DNA from: Breviolum minutum Mf 1.05b.01
Lineage: Eukaryota > Sar > Dinophyceae > Suessiales > Symbiodiniaceae
Direction of reading: 5' to 3'
Assembly: GCA_000507305.1 (NCBI GenBank)
Contig: DF239729.1
Location: 62,001-126,000 of the forward strand
DNA: 64,000 nt
Both the position numbers and the translations under genes were made by a program. Positions 35,860 to 48,057 of the stretch are shown piece after piece (the first letter of the stretch is position 1; each line of letters opens with the position of its first letter). Under the pieces are notes generated by a model that saw only the letters and a program-made list of their open reading frames with translations, ran no database searches and had not been told where the DNA came from.

Positions 35860-38800
35860 AATGCGGCGTGCCTGGGAGAGATGCTTGATTTCTTGTTCCC
35901 AAGCCAGGCACGTGTGCCATTTCCCCACAAATGTGGGGCTTCTGTGCACAGTTGCCTGGAAGTTTGGAACGGTGCGTCTGTTCCCGGGTGCAAACCTTGG
36001 ATGTCTAGGAGAAGAATGAATCATGACTCAATGAAAAGGGATTCCATGGGATTCCAGGATTCCGGGATTCTTTGTTTGAATTTGAGAGGCATCAAGGTTT
36101 TTGCAGACAAATTTCCTCTGAGCCGCAAGACTCCTACCCGAGCTAGCGATGTGCTCATGCGGGAAAAGCTTGAGATCTGGCAAGCGATGTGCACATGCGT
36201 AGCGATGCGGAGCTGCATCGTTCGTCACCTGAACTGACCACAAGACAAATTCTTTACCATTAAGGGTGCTCATACAGATTTTGTTCATGTGGATAGCAAA
36301 TGCATTGCGAGGAAGTGCTGCAAGCTTCTTCCGCCAGTGTTGTTCCGGCAAACATATTCAAAACTTAACTGATTTGCTTCCAATTCTAGATTCTAGTTCG
36401 CCACTGAGTTGTGAATTTTCTGCCGATATATCATCTTCAGTTTGCCTGTCCCAATACCCCAACCGCACCACCCAGCACCACACGGTACCAAGTAGTACCA
36501 ATACCGGGATTCCAGTGACGCTGCACATCTGCAGGAAAGGTGCTAAAGAAGTTCGAAGCTCCGGCTTCGTCCCCTGCCACATGCCAAGACTTTTCAATGT
36601 GAAAGCCACGAATTGAAACGGTCAAATTATTAACAAGATTCAACAACAACTTCTCTGTCAGTTTGATCCAGGATTCTGATCTCGGATTGTCTCCTTCGAG
36701 TGTTACTAAGGATCCATGGATTCTGAGGGGGAGGTTTCATGGTCATCTCCAGCCACCTTGTCCCATGGAAGTGGCAGTGGAGGGTTCTGAAACTCAGTAC
36801 CCTCACCTTAATCGAGACCAGATTGGAAGCTTCGAGTCTTTGAGAAAGAAAACATTGATCTGCCAACCGAGCAATCCATCCCAGAGAAATCGTAAGGTGA
36901 CAATGTAATGACTTATGACTTATCACGCATCATGACGTATCACTTGCCGCATTGGTAGATAAACCTGCATTGGCTTTCCACATGTTGCTCGTCACGCTGC
37001 CATTCTCAAAGCATAGCAAGTGGAGGGTGCCACAGGGTTACAAACCACCAGTCCTCAGGGCCATATTCCTCCAGCGCTCAGCAGTGCTCAACAGACTTGC
37101 GATCTCAGCACGGCATTACTAACATCCCTGTTTTGAAGACGCGGCTGTAGGGTCCTGACACATGCCTGGGATTTGCCCATGAAAGGCTGTTCAGAAGGAA
37201 ATCATCACAGAAATCCACCAAATCAGCATAAATCAGCACACAGCTTGAAAAAATCACAGTTTGCTCAAAGGGGGGCGACCTCTTGACGGTCTTCGTGCTC
37301 GAAGACCGAAGCCATGAGCAAGGCAGCCAAGGCGAAAGAGGCCTGTCACATGAGGTGGTTTTACGTAATTAAATCGACTAAACGTAATCAATTTAAGCAT
37401 GATTTGGAGCATGACATTTTGAGAAGTTTTTCACTTGAATGAAGAATGAATGACCAGCCTACCAGCTGAGTTTCGTTTCACACTTTCCAGGTCAAATCCT
37501 TTGATGTTTTTGGTTGGCAGTTCCGTTTTTACTCGTCACATCAACAGGCACCTGGAAAGATAGCTTCAGCCGCTGAATCGTCCTTTGGCACCGAGGATGA
37601 AGTGGGAGTCCTCAGTTCTTTTTGTCTTCACAGATACCTTTCATGCTGACAAAAAAGTGGATATTGGATGAAGTTGTTGTGTATTTTTATTTCCAGATTT
37701 TTTCTTGGATGGAAAGTGGAGGGGGCAACATTTGACAAGATGACAAGATGACAATATGTCAACACCATACAACACCCTTGGATTTTTTGGCCGAAGGCGC
37801 TTGGACAAGGTCTCCCTGCGCACTGGACAATTGAGGTCAATTCTGGGGGCTAAGAGATGTTCTCGGAATATTTTGCTCTTCACCAGCCCACCCCCTGCTT
37901 CTTTTTTCAGCGTTCTAGCAGTAAATCCATTTTTGGTACACCAAAAACGCAAGGACGAATCTTACCGGTAGGTCATGATATGACTTGGATATACCTATCT
38001 TCATAGCTCTGATTGTAAACTGTGATGTCCAAATGAGAACTCGTGAGCTGGTGAGGCTTTAGACAAGAAAGTTCAGAGTCTCTTGGACAACTACCTATCA
38101 TCAGCGTCTTCAGATGCGATCAAAGCCTTCAAGGAGCCTGCTTCAAAATATCAGAAGTTGAGGTCTGGATGTTCCCGGCTGTGATACAGCACAGCTTTGC
38201 TCAAGATTTTTTCGTTGACTTCTGACTTTGCGTTCCTTTTGTCTTTTGTCTGTGATGCCAACAGCTCAGACAAAGCAATCGTAAACCGATCATGAATCAC
38301 ACTCCACTCCGCACTCGGGGAATTGCAGGATTTTGCAAAAGAAACTCCGGGTTTCTTTGACGAGGCTCGTGAGAGAAAGCTCAAACAAATTGAGAGTTGC
38401 AGGGCTTCGCCTTTCATGAACATGTCACAATGTGCATCAGATTATGAATCTTGGATGTTACAACAAAAGGAGCCTCGTTACCTGAGAAGTGCAGGTGGTG
38501 GTTTGCGCATTACGACAAGCACTGGGTTGCAAAGAAAAGCAGCGGAAAACGATCACAGACCTGCTGGGGCTTTTGTACAAGGAAACCGCCGAGCTGAGAG
38601 CCGATGGATTGGATTCCAGAACACACCCCGCTAAGCCGCTTAGCCCTTCAAATATCATAACATATCATGCCGTCATACCCCTAAGATTTCCTGATATCAT
38701 GATATTATCGATAACGTTTCATGGAAAGATTGTTTGCAAGGCTTTAAATGGAACACTGAGAACGATGATCATCTTATCATCTTCAACATGCAGGTCGCCA

Positions 38801-39517
38801 ATTCCTGCTAGGAGCAAGTCCTTGACCGACCCTCCTTGGTCCGTGGCTATGCCACGCTGATTTGTACCTGGGAGGAGCCTCCGCAAAAGCCGGACTCACA
38901 TATTTGTATATTGTACATATATATATATATATACACATAATAATAAAGATATTCTACGAGATATGTGTGCGTGGTATTGTGTGGTATCTATGTTAAACTG
39001 TTAGAGCAAAATCCTTATATCTACTGTAGATGTGCACATATGATTATGAACTGAAACATGCGGGTGAAGACAAAGGTGAATATACATGAATACATCCAGA
39101 CTGGTAAGCTATTGATATACAGTAAGTTTGCGAGTAAACACTAGACATTACATACACATACATACGTATATATGATATACATACATGCGTATTATGTAAG
39201 CACATACACGTATGTGTTTGGACATGGTAAGAGTCCAAACCATCAATCATGTGAATATTCAACACACGTGGGGCTGTCAGGTATCAATATCTCTATTCTA
39301 CTCATCCATCATGATATATTTACCCCGTACATCCTATCCAGTCCCATTCCCTCTTTATGTGTGTATATATATATATATGTGTATATACGTAGCCTGTCCT
39401 GTTCTTTTCGATCCTATCCTGTCCTATATTCCATCCTATCCCATCCTTCCCCATCCCCCATTTGGCATATACAAGCCCTAATCAGATTCACATTCCCAAA
39501 GAGATGAAATCAAGAGT
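35860..39517 (+). CDS. Unrecognised candidate exons, gene(s) unknown
   Basis: Coding-like exons on the + strand: 36266-36616; about 36668-36894 ('DLGLSPSSVTKDPWILRGRF', GTAAGG donor); about 37270-37370 ('LLTVFVLEDRSHEQ'); about 37491-37640 ('VKSFDVFGWQFRFYSSHQQ' after TTTCCAG); about 38065-38160 ('KKVQSLLDNYLSSASSDAIK'); 38329-about 38480 ('ETPGFFDEARERKLKQIESC'); and about 38490-38630 ('KEKQRKTITDLLGLLYKETA'). The later ones look alpha-helical and charged and may belong to the 5' part of the MA3 gene downstream. No domain was identified and the phases are not all joined. Confidence 0.3.
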
Positions 39518-39586
39518 TCAAAGACTCAGTCTTTGACGCTTTGAATCTTGCACTCCACCGAGATTTTCACTCGGCGGTGGTTTTTT
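39518..39586 (+). other. Two adjacent hairpins ending in T6
   Basis: A perfect 9-bp inverted repeat (TCAAAGACT / AGTCTTTGA, 39518-39526 and 39528-39536, one-base loop) is followed 18 bases later by a G+C-rich hairpin (CCACCG at 39555-39560 pairing with CGGTGG at 39575-39580, with CGAG/CTCG as an alternative inner stem) and TTTTTT at 39581-39586. The layout looks like the 3' end of a small structured RNA with a Pol III-type T-run stop. No tRNA, 5S or U6 sequence was recognised upstream. Confidence 0.4.
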
Positions 39587-41025
39587 GTTCACATCTTTTA
39601 CATTCGTACGTTTCCATTTTGACAAAGCCATCATTTTTCCAAAATGAATTGCTGGACCACCATGGACGTTTCAACAAAGGTTGGTGACTTCGTCGATGGA
39701 TTCACCATGGCAGGAGTTGGCGAACACCAAGGGTGCTGAATCCTCTTTGAATCTCGCAGAGATGCTGTGGGACACCCAGCCAAATTGTTTGGTAATGCCT
39801 GATGAAGGATGAAGCAAGACAAAGTCAAGCGGGCGGAATATTATGATTACCGAGATTGGTGGGAGATAGATGTGACATGTCCCATTTTGCAGTATTTCCT
39901 ACTGTGATCTACCTGCATTTGGGCAGTGTTAAATCGTACTGTATGTGACAAAAAACCCTCAAGATCTACATAGTTTACCAAGAAAAAGATGCTGTGCTGA
40001 TTAAGAAGGCTATCACAATCTATACAACCAGTATAAAGGTTGACTCAAGATTTGGTTTTGTAGGCCATCTCGCGAAATGATGTCACATGCATGGCCCATT
40101 TGAGACCAAGATTACGGGAAAGAGAGGAAACCCTCCAGATTTGAGGTCGCTACCGTTCAACAAGCAGCCATTCTTGCACATTTTTGCCATCCAAAAATCA
40201 GGATACAACCACGACAGTCATGACACGTGACAATCATGATTTGGAATTGCAACCTTTAGTCCCTTCTCGTCAATTGTTTTGCACCACTCTTATGTCCGCT
40301 GAGGTTGACTTGCATCAGAAGTGGATGTGTCGCCGAGCAATTCCTGACAAGGTTGCAATGTACCGAGGGTCATCGACGTTGAGAACATGGCGACAACCCA
40401 AAGTTTTTCCACGCATTGTCTGATCTCAAAGGAGGAGCATCCTAGATTTTTTTCAGAGATGTAGCATTTCCGAAAATGAACCTTCGCAAGAGGGACAGAC
40501 TTTCGTGAAAGAAACTTCGAAATGACTGTTTGTGACCAGTTTGTGAGAGTCACCGTGTTGTGTTTTTCGAAATGGCAATTTCTGCAATTTCCGCAGGTTG
40601 CCGGAAGGCTTTCTAGCAGCTGTTCTGCGCGATGATAGAGCGAAGGTTTCTGTCGGGGATGTTGTTTTGATTTGTTGGTTTTTGCATAGGGGGTTGGGGA
40701 TGTTGGGGTGGGCGGGCTAAAATCTTGAAACCGTTGACAGGACATGAAAGAGCTTGAAAGGGTGGAGAGCTTAATTCTCATCACTTACTGAGCATTTTCT
40801 CAGATGGAGAAAGTACCGAGGCGCTGGATCGATTGAAGCATTTCAAACAAGGGATTCAGGTCCGGGTTGGCCTTGGTACAACACGTGTGGGACAGTCATA
40901 TTGACTTAGTATTCAATAGTAATAGTATGTAGGTATTTCATAACAAACCCTGCATACCCTGAAATGAATGAGCACGGAATTTTCTTCTACCCATGTGCAA
41001 TCATGATCAATCATGTGCAATTCAG
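39587..41025. other. Stretch without a confident gene
   Basis: Short frames on both strands, the longest on the - strand at 40290-40784, with no family resemblance. It could be intron of the MA3-domain gene. Confidence 0.3.
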
Positions 41026-42196
41026 TCCACTGGAATGCGCTAATAGCCGACAGGACAAAAAGCTCTTGGACACACCCCTTCCTTCAATTGAGCAAGCCTT
41101 CTCGAACCTGAAGGATCAGGTGTCGCATGGTATCGCATGTGGAACGAAGGACATGAAGATTGTTGTGAAACTTGTTTACCACAGAGGGGATGTCAACAAA
41201 ACAGTTGAGTTCTTTCAAATAACGCTTCTTTTCTTTGAATCAAATGTTGAATTAGGATTCTTGAACATTTTTGAGCTTTGAAAGAAGATTTTCTTGGCTT
41301 TTTCCAAAGGCCATGCCTGACTGCCGCCACGAGTTCGTGAAGCGTGGGCTTGCTGCGTCCTGTGACTGGCCTGCAGCTTTGCGCCGAAGGTGCTTGGTCA
41401 TTGCCTCAGATTTTTCCGGAGATTTTTCCCCTCAACTTTTGGGGTTTCCGTTCATCGAATTTCTTCAATTTCATTGACCGACCTTTGACCTTTTTTAGAA
41501 AAACCAAAGAATTCGAAATGGTTTTTCTTCTGAACGCGCAGATCCTTTTAGATTTGAAAAAAACATGAAATCTTTGTAAAAATGACACCTGTGGCTTGCC
41601 TCCCGAGACGCTGATGGGTCAGCTCTTGGAGAAGGTGGATTTTTCAGATTCGTCTTTTCGCAGGGTGGATTCGAACTTGGACCTCTGATTTTTTCATTTT
41701 GATTTGTTTAGTTACTGTAAGTTACTGAACACAGCAACTAAAAAAAACAAGAAAAAAACCACGAGAAACAAACGCACCTGAGACATCAAAATTTTAAGTG
41801 CTTCACAAAGCTGTCATTGAAATCAGGGCATCCTCACAAAGGAGGACTTCCAATGGGGAGTGCTGAATCTGCTAGGGCAACTGGAGGACCCCGCAGATTC
41901 TGCAGAATGCCTGTGCCGAAATCTAACACGTTGATCCTGGATGGTCCTGGCCATGTTGATATTAGCACAAATATGACTTTTCTTTCTCTCTCGATCTTAT
42001 GAATACAGGAAATGTGAATGCGTTGAACTTCTAAGGCATTAAGGCATTGATGTATCGCTCTTCAGCTTCTCTGTCCGATCCACTCTGCTTCAGGACCTCA
42101 CTCTGGATTGTCCAGACGCTGCAAACATCGTAGCTGAGCACCTCCGTTCGCTCTTGAGCAAGGAGCCTTTTGAATGTTTCCCACAACTTGGCACGT
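41026..42196 (+). CDS. MA3-domain protein (PDCD4/eIF4G-type), internal exons
   Basis: Exons: about 41026-41203 ('LLDTPLPSIEQAFSNLKDQ', 'MKIVVKLVYHRGDVNKT'), 41310-about 41391 ('MPDCRHEFVKRGLAASCDW'), about 41587-41680 ('LPPETLMGQLLEKVDFSDSS') and about 42066-42196 ('RSTLLQDLTLDCPDAANIVA', 'EHLRSLLSKEPFECF'). 'HEFVKRGL' and 'LLQDLTLDCPDAA' match the conserved helices of MA3 domains ('HHE.VKRAL' and 'L.DL.LDVP.A'), which bind eIF4A and control translation. Only one MA3 copy is seen, whereas PDCD4 has two. The last exons of this gene may be those at 43.06-43.79 kb. Start and some splice sites are not resolved. Confidence 0.55.
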
Positions 42197-43063
42197 GGTG
42201 TGTGAAATATGCAAGCTAAAAGCCAGCAGCATCCACAAAAGAATCCATTGAGACAGCTGCGTTAGCTCATCAAAATGCAGGCACTAAACTTTCAACCTCT
42301 GTCATCATGAATCCCTGGTTTTTTGATACCTCAGAAGGACCATTTATCGACCAATTTTGTGGGGAGCTCAGGCATACTGAATCCTGTGAGACTTGGCTCT
42401 TGGCATCCCAAGATCAGCAGAACTAGCACAGAGACTTACATACAGATAGAAACACAGGTTTGTATAATTACATATATATATATATTATATGCAATTTGTA
42501 TATATACATATTCATTATCAAAAACTGCATTGACAAAAAAACCGTTGCACCAGAAAAATATAGGAATTCCCATCCTTATTGCACAAAAACAACCGCAAGA
42601 TGAATGAAGAGATCAAATTCGGTCAGCCGGGGTTTTCCACGTGACTCAGGTGCTCAGGTGTAGAATGCTTAAGGTTGGTGGTGAAGCTGGACTTAAAGTT
42701 TTGGTCTGGAGACCTGGAGACATTTTGAAGCTGGACATCGAGGTGGGTTCCAAGATGTTTCAATGTGCTTTGAATTATACGTGTTTTATAATGGTTGGTT
42801 GAATCATGTTGAATCAAAATGCAATGATTGGTAGGTTTCAGCATGTTTCGATTTCACATATCTCAGATTACATGTCACAGCACTACGTCGCAAATATATA
42901 CAAAAATATTGTATAGTACAAATACATCTTCATGTGAGGAATGAAAAAGACCCTGGTTGTTTAGGGGAGATAGGGGATTATACCCAGTTATGTGGGGATA
43001 ATAATCCATTATAAGGATCCTGTCATTAAACAACCAATGGAAAAATATGTTTTTCGTGGCTAA
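42197..43063. other. Probable intron or intergenic stretch
   Basis: A TA-rich run lies at about 42472-42500. One coding-like segment at about 42669-42750 ('AGLKVLVWRPGDILKLDIE', followed by GTGGGT) could be an exon; otherwise nothing is supported. Confidence 0.35.
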
Positions 43064-43790
43064 GGGCGATGCCTTGGAGCCAACTTCCACAGCACCCGTC
43101 AATAAGAACAAGGCGGGATGACGATGTGCTATGTGCCATGTGTTTTCTTGGTAAAAAAGTTGGCAGGAATTTTCGAATTTCCATTTTCAAAAATAAATTG
43201 CAGATTTTTTTTTTTGGGAGACAAGAATTTGGCGATGAAACTTGGTCGCGGCCGGGAAAATTTCTTCCCCACCGATTTTTCGGTCGCAAAACATGGCCCT
43301 AACAATTTCCTCAAGACAAATGGATTTGGAGGCCAAGCTTCGTGATGAGGATGTACTACCAAAAAACAGGGGAATCCTTGGCCATTTCCGATGGATTTTC
43401 CTGCCATTCATCCCAAGTGAGCATCCACCGGTTACGAAGGTAGCGAAAGCCATTGAGAAAAGTCGACAAGATGCGGATGAGGAGGAAGAACAAAAATTCA
43501 AAGTCAATTTGGCAACTTTGTTTTAACAGCATTTTTGTTGGCAAACTCTAACTTGAATCCCAGTAGATATGCAGAGATGTTTTTAGGTAAGATGATTGTT
43601 GCATCGTTTTGGTTGGCCCGCGCTTTCGATGGGGATTTTGCAGGAGCCATCCAAGGACACAACCGAGGATTCCAAAGAGGAATCCAAGGATGGAACCAAT
43701 GAGTCTAAAGTGGAGACAGAAGTGAAGCAGAATGGAATCTCCAAGGATTCCAAAGAGACAGGTGATGCAAAGGCCATGGAGATCACATGA
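43064..43790 (+). CDS. C-terminal exons of an acidic-tailed protein
   Basis: Two well-supported exons join in phase 0. The first (about 43250 or 43368 to 43500) encodes 'GHFRWIFLPFIPSEHPPVTK' and 'AKAIEKSRQDADEEEEQKFK' up to a GTCAAT donor. The last (43644-43790, after TTTTGCAG) encodes a Glu/Asp/Lys/Ser-rich tail ('EPSKDTTEDSKEESKDGTNE') ending in TGA. A short candidate exon 'GDALEPTSTAPVNK' lies at 43065-43106. They may terminate the MA3-domain gene upstream or a separate gene. No domain was recognised. Confidence 0.5.
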
Positions 43791-43889
43791 AATGACATGA
43801 TAGAAGCTGCAAACAACAGTAGTGTTTCCTGAAAACTTGATAGAAAGGAAGCATCATCATGATGACACTCATGATCAACGTCAACAGAG

Positions 43890-43890
<1 letters not shown>

Positions 43891-43930
<40 letters not shown>
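43891..43930. repeat. (CAT)n microsatellite
   Basis: About 13 CAT units. In one + strand frame it reads as a His tract followed by 'PLQQQLPRCF', so it could be coding in the Gly-rich gene that follows, but this is unproven. Confidence 0.95.
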
Positions 43931-43932
<2 letters not shown>

Positions 43933-44024
43933 TTGCAGCAGCAGTTGCCAAGATGTTTTCAAGTTTGTCACTTGATTCACCTTTTCCATACCTTTCCTAT
44001 GTTTTCTATATATTTGCGTGGGAG

Positions 44025-44453
44025 GCCCATGGCCCTGGAGCCAATGGCGTCTCTGCCAAAGCTGGGGGACGCCTTTCTGGTGGCATCTCCTTACGACCTG
44101 GCGGCGGCTTGAGGTGGCCATGTTGACGATGATGACGACAGCTCTTACAGTATATCCGAAGGATTTCAAAACGGAACTAAAATTTCATACATTTTCATAT
44201 ACTTTAGCTTGTTCGATCTACAACATATATATATATATATAGATATTTATAATCGTTAGATATTTGTACGTAATTTTATGCATATTTTGACTTTTGATCT
44301 ATATTTGACTGCTTGATCTCCAGGCCTGGTGGCGGTGGTGGCAGCCTCACAGGCGGCCTCACAGGCGGCCTCTCGGGCGGTATCAATGGCCTCTCCCTTC
44401 GACCAGGTGGAGGAGGAGGGGCGAAATGGGCGAAATGGACAAAAGTTGTTTGA
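44025..44453 (+). CDS. Gly-rich repeat protein, last two exons
   Basis: Exon 44025-44113 and exon 44324-44453 (stop TGA) join in phase across a GT-AG intron. The junction creates a repeat: the first exon ends '..GGISLRPGGGLR' and the second begins 'PGGGGGSLTGGLTGGLSGG', ending 'LSLRPGGGGGAKWAKWTKVV'. The unit '(S)LRPGGG' thus occurs three times. Low-complexity Gly-rich proteins can be structural or RNA-binding; I cannot tell which. The 5' exons are not identified. Confidence 0.45.
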
Positions 44454-45049
44454 CAAAATAGTGTTTGTTTTTGATGGTGTCAGTTTTTTGTTTTGATGGT
44501 GTTTGATGATGTCAGTTTTTCTTGTTACATTTTAGACCATAGTTGAAGACTTCAAACGATCACAATCACGATCATGAGACAATTCGTCTGCAGGAGTTGC
44601 ACTTTCCGCTCCAGTGCGAGAGTCTGCTACCAAGCCTTCAAGACTCAAGATCCTCTCACTGTGAGAAGATACAATCCCTTTATCCTCCATGTTGCCATTT
44701 GAAGGTCCACAACGGCCTCGACTGGTAGCAAGACTACATCGGGCTATCCTCAAGAGGCCATTGGTTCCATCATTGTGATGCTGTTGAAAGATCATCAGCA
44801 CTGAATTTTTTGAAGGTGTCTGCCTCATTCAGAGCACATTTTTTTCTATAGAAGTGATTAGGCAACGTTCAGACTTGAAGGATCTTGAGGAAAAACATTT
44901 AGAGATACATCAGTGGCACCTTGCATCATTTAAACGGTGAGATTTTCGGAGATTGAAACCATTTCGCCCATTTGAAAAATCAAGTTGCGACTCAGCACGG
45001 ATCGTTTTGCCCAGCAATTCCTTGAAAGTAGGACCCTCCGGTTTGGACC
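44454..45049. other. Intergenic stretch upstream of the TPI gene
   Basis: Contains frames on both strands (a - strand one spans 44532-44828) without family resemblance. Before the TPI start, AG sites such as CCCAG at 45015 and GAAAG at 45028 could serve as spliced-leader acceptors. No intact leader relict was seen. Confidence 0.35.
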
Positions 45050-46077
<1,028 letters not shown>

Positions 46078-46716
46078 GAACTGGGGATCTTTGGATTCCT
46101 CGATTTTTTCGCCCGTGAACAGATGTGAACAGATCAGATAAATATGACAAACGATGATGTTTGAGATTATGTTCAAAGATTCTATAACGACTATACACAT
46201 CTATATCATTTGATATCATATTATCTCATATACCATATATATGTATATATACATAGTGTATATCATTTAAATTATCAGATGGTGAAAGGTGCTGGGCCGA
46301 CTGTTCATCGTGGAAAGACTCTCTTGATTCTGTGGTGCATGAAGGCACTGCACGCTTTTCATGTACAGTATGAACATCCTGCACTGCAAAAAAGGATATC
46401 GTTTCCGTGCACGACACTCAAAACGAAGGGGCTCTTTTATGTACATATGCCTAATAATATAGAACATATATATATATATAATATACCTTTGAAAATGCTT
46501 GAAAGGACATTGTTTGATAAGAAATGCAGGAAGAGGTCCCTGCTCAGCGATGTCAGGCGAAAAAACCTACACCAGCAGCTCCCAAGGACGAAGGGACGAA
46601 GCTGATGCTGAGTGATGATCGATGCAGACAGTAATTTTTGGCAAGAGAAGCTGGCTCTTGCCCAATTTGTTACATGTTGCTGTGCTTGTTTAAGTCTTTC
46701 ACACTGTTTCGTTGTA
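46078..46716. other. Intergenic stretch between TPI and the transporter
   Basis: AT-rich with TA runs near 46235-46260 and 46469-46485. No convincing gene. A weak leader-like stretch (AATTTTTGGCAAG) lies at 46633-46645. Confidence 0.4.
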
Positions 46717-46731
46717 CCATTCTGGTTCAAG
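46717..46731 (+). other. Relict spliced-leader 3' end upstream of the transporter
   Basis: CCATTCTGGTTCAAG matches 13 of 15 bases of the spliced-leader end CCATTTTGGCTCAAG, in the right orientation, 42 bases before the ATG of an intronless gene. The preceding CGTTGTA loosely recalls the leader's CCGTAG. This is the expected footprint of a trans-spliced mRNA that was reverse-transcribed and inserted. Confidence 0.7.
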
Positions 46732-46773
46732 AGAAACTTGTCCTGGAGACTTCTCAGAGCCGTGAGAGCAGTC

Positions 46774-48057
46774 ATGGGGGCCGATCCAAACTTCACAGGA
46801 GTGGCAGATGCCGATGCTGAAACTCGGGCAGACACTGAATGCACAGAGAAGAAAGACATGAAGGATACAGAAATGGGTCTGGATATACCCGCAGAGACTT
46901 GTGAGCCAGCACCCACTCGTATCATGCTTTTGGTGATGCTTAGCATGTTTCAGGGCTATGCATCAATGGTGGGCCCTTTGCAGTCAGCATACAAACATGA
47001 GCTGGGTGTAAAGCATGGTACTGGTGCCGCTCATGCGTTTACGCAGGCTGCTGTAGGTGTCCACTATGGAAAGCTGATTGCCAGACTTGGACACAACGTC
47101 TTCTTTGCGTGCCTCAGCCCACGAACCCGAGTGTTGATTGCCATGGTCTTCATGTTTGTTGGTGTGTTGATCCCACCACTTCTGGTGTTCACACTGCGAT
47201 GGCACTGGGTCTACTCAGTCTTCATCGCCTACATGCTGTCCGGCCTGGGTTTGGGCATTTTTGAAGTGACTTTCCTCAGTGTCATCACACCCTTAGGCCG
47301 AGCTACCAAATCTTGGGCTATTGTAGGTGCCCCAGCTGGCTTTGCCACTATCAACATCTTGGGTCTCACGTTGAGTTCCTTCAACATGCCAGTCGTCTAT
47401 ATTTATTGGTACATTGTGGCCTGTTTGCCTTTTGGTTTCTACATCTTCTTTCACTTTGCTCCCAATGACAGAACAGAATTGAAAACCGCCAACTTTGGAG
47501 CTTCCCTGCAACAAGCATGCAAATGGATGCCTAAGATGTTGCCATTCTTCGCAGCGCAGTTCTTGAGTCATTTTGCCATGGAGAATTGGCCCGCGATTTT
47601 CTACATGTTTCATCCACCAAAAGTGCCATTGTTTGATCCTCAGAGTGATCAGCATTTGGTGGACTGGGGGCAGTTCTTTGCCGTGACCTACATTTTCATT
47701 TTCCTGGGAGACTCCATCAGTCGTAGGATTGCCATCTACATTTCAACACCTTCACTCAAGAAAAGGCTGATTTGTTTGAGTGTGGCTATGGTCTTGATTG
47801 TTATAGGTCTTTGTTTGGAATCGCTGGCCATTGCAATCCTTATCCCCATTGCTATCTTCCTGGTCTTCTGGGGTAATGGTACCATTTATGGTCTTACAGC
47901 GAATCATGTGGACAAACACATTCCTCCAGAGCACAACCTCGCATCCTACTCTTGCTGGTGCTTTATTGGTGATCTGGGTGCCATTCTCGGTGGTATTTTG
48001 GTGGAAAACACGCATGACCTCTTTTGCCAGGGTCATGTGGGACCTTATGAGTGCTAA
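46774..48057 (+). CDS. Intronless multi-pass transporter, MFS-like (probable retrogene)
   Basis: A 427-residue membrane protein with no intron. After an acidic N-terminal tail of about 50 residues there are roughly ten to eleven hydrophobic segments, for example 'MVFMFVGVLIPPLLVFTL', 'GLGLGIFEVTFLSVI', 'YWYIVACLPFGFYIFF', 'AIAILIPIAIFLVFWGNG' and 'CWCFIGDLGAILGGILVE'. The arrangement is compatible with a major facilitator or CLN3-type transporter, but no substrate motif could be named. I chose the ATG at 46774 rather than the upstream in-frame start at 46612, because a spliced-leader relict ends at 46731 inside the longer version. Complete lack of introns, in a window where most other genes have many, also supports retroposition. 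Confidence 0.75.
   Translation: MGADPNFTGVADADAETRADTECTEKKDMKDTEMGLDIPAETCEPAPTRIMLLVMLSMFQGYASMVGPLQSAYKHELGVKHGTGAAHAFTQAAVGVHYGKLIARLGHNVFFACLSPRTRVLIAMVFMFVGVLIPPLLVFTLRWHWVYSVFIAYMLSGLGLGIFEVTFLSVITPLGRATKSWAIVGAPAGFATINILGLTLSSFNMPVVYIYWYIVACLPFGFYIFFHFAPNDRTELKTANFGASLQQACKWMPKMLPFFAAQFLSHFAMENWPAIFYMFHPPKVPLFDPQSDQHLVDWGQFFAVTYIFIFLGDSISRRIAIYISTPSLKKRLICLSVAMVLIVIGLCLESLAIAILIPIAIFLVFWGNGTIYGLTANHVDKHIPPEHNLASYSCWCFIGDLGAILGGILVENTHDLFCQGHVGPYEC

Noticed and set aside
41655-41680. GGATTCGAAC, resembling the complement of a tRNA B box
   Set aside because: No T-stem pairing, no A box and no acceptor stem fits; the bases lie in a coding-like MA3 exon.
46612-46773. Upstream start for the transporter adding 54 residues
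   Set aside because: The extension spans the spliced-leader relict and encodes a Cys/hydrophobic stretch not expected at the N-terminus of this protein; the ATG at 46774 gives a normal acidic tail.
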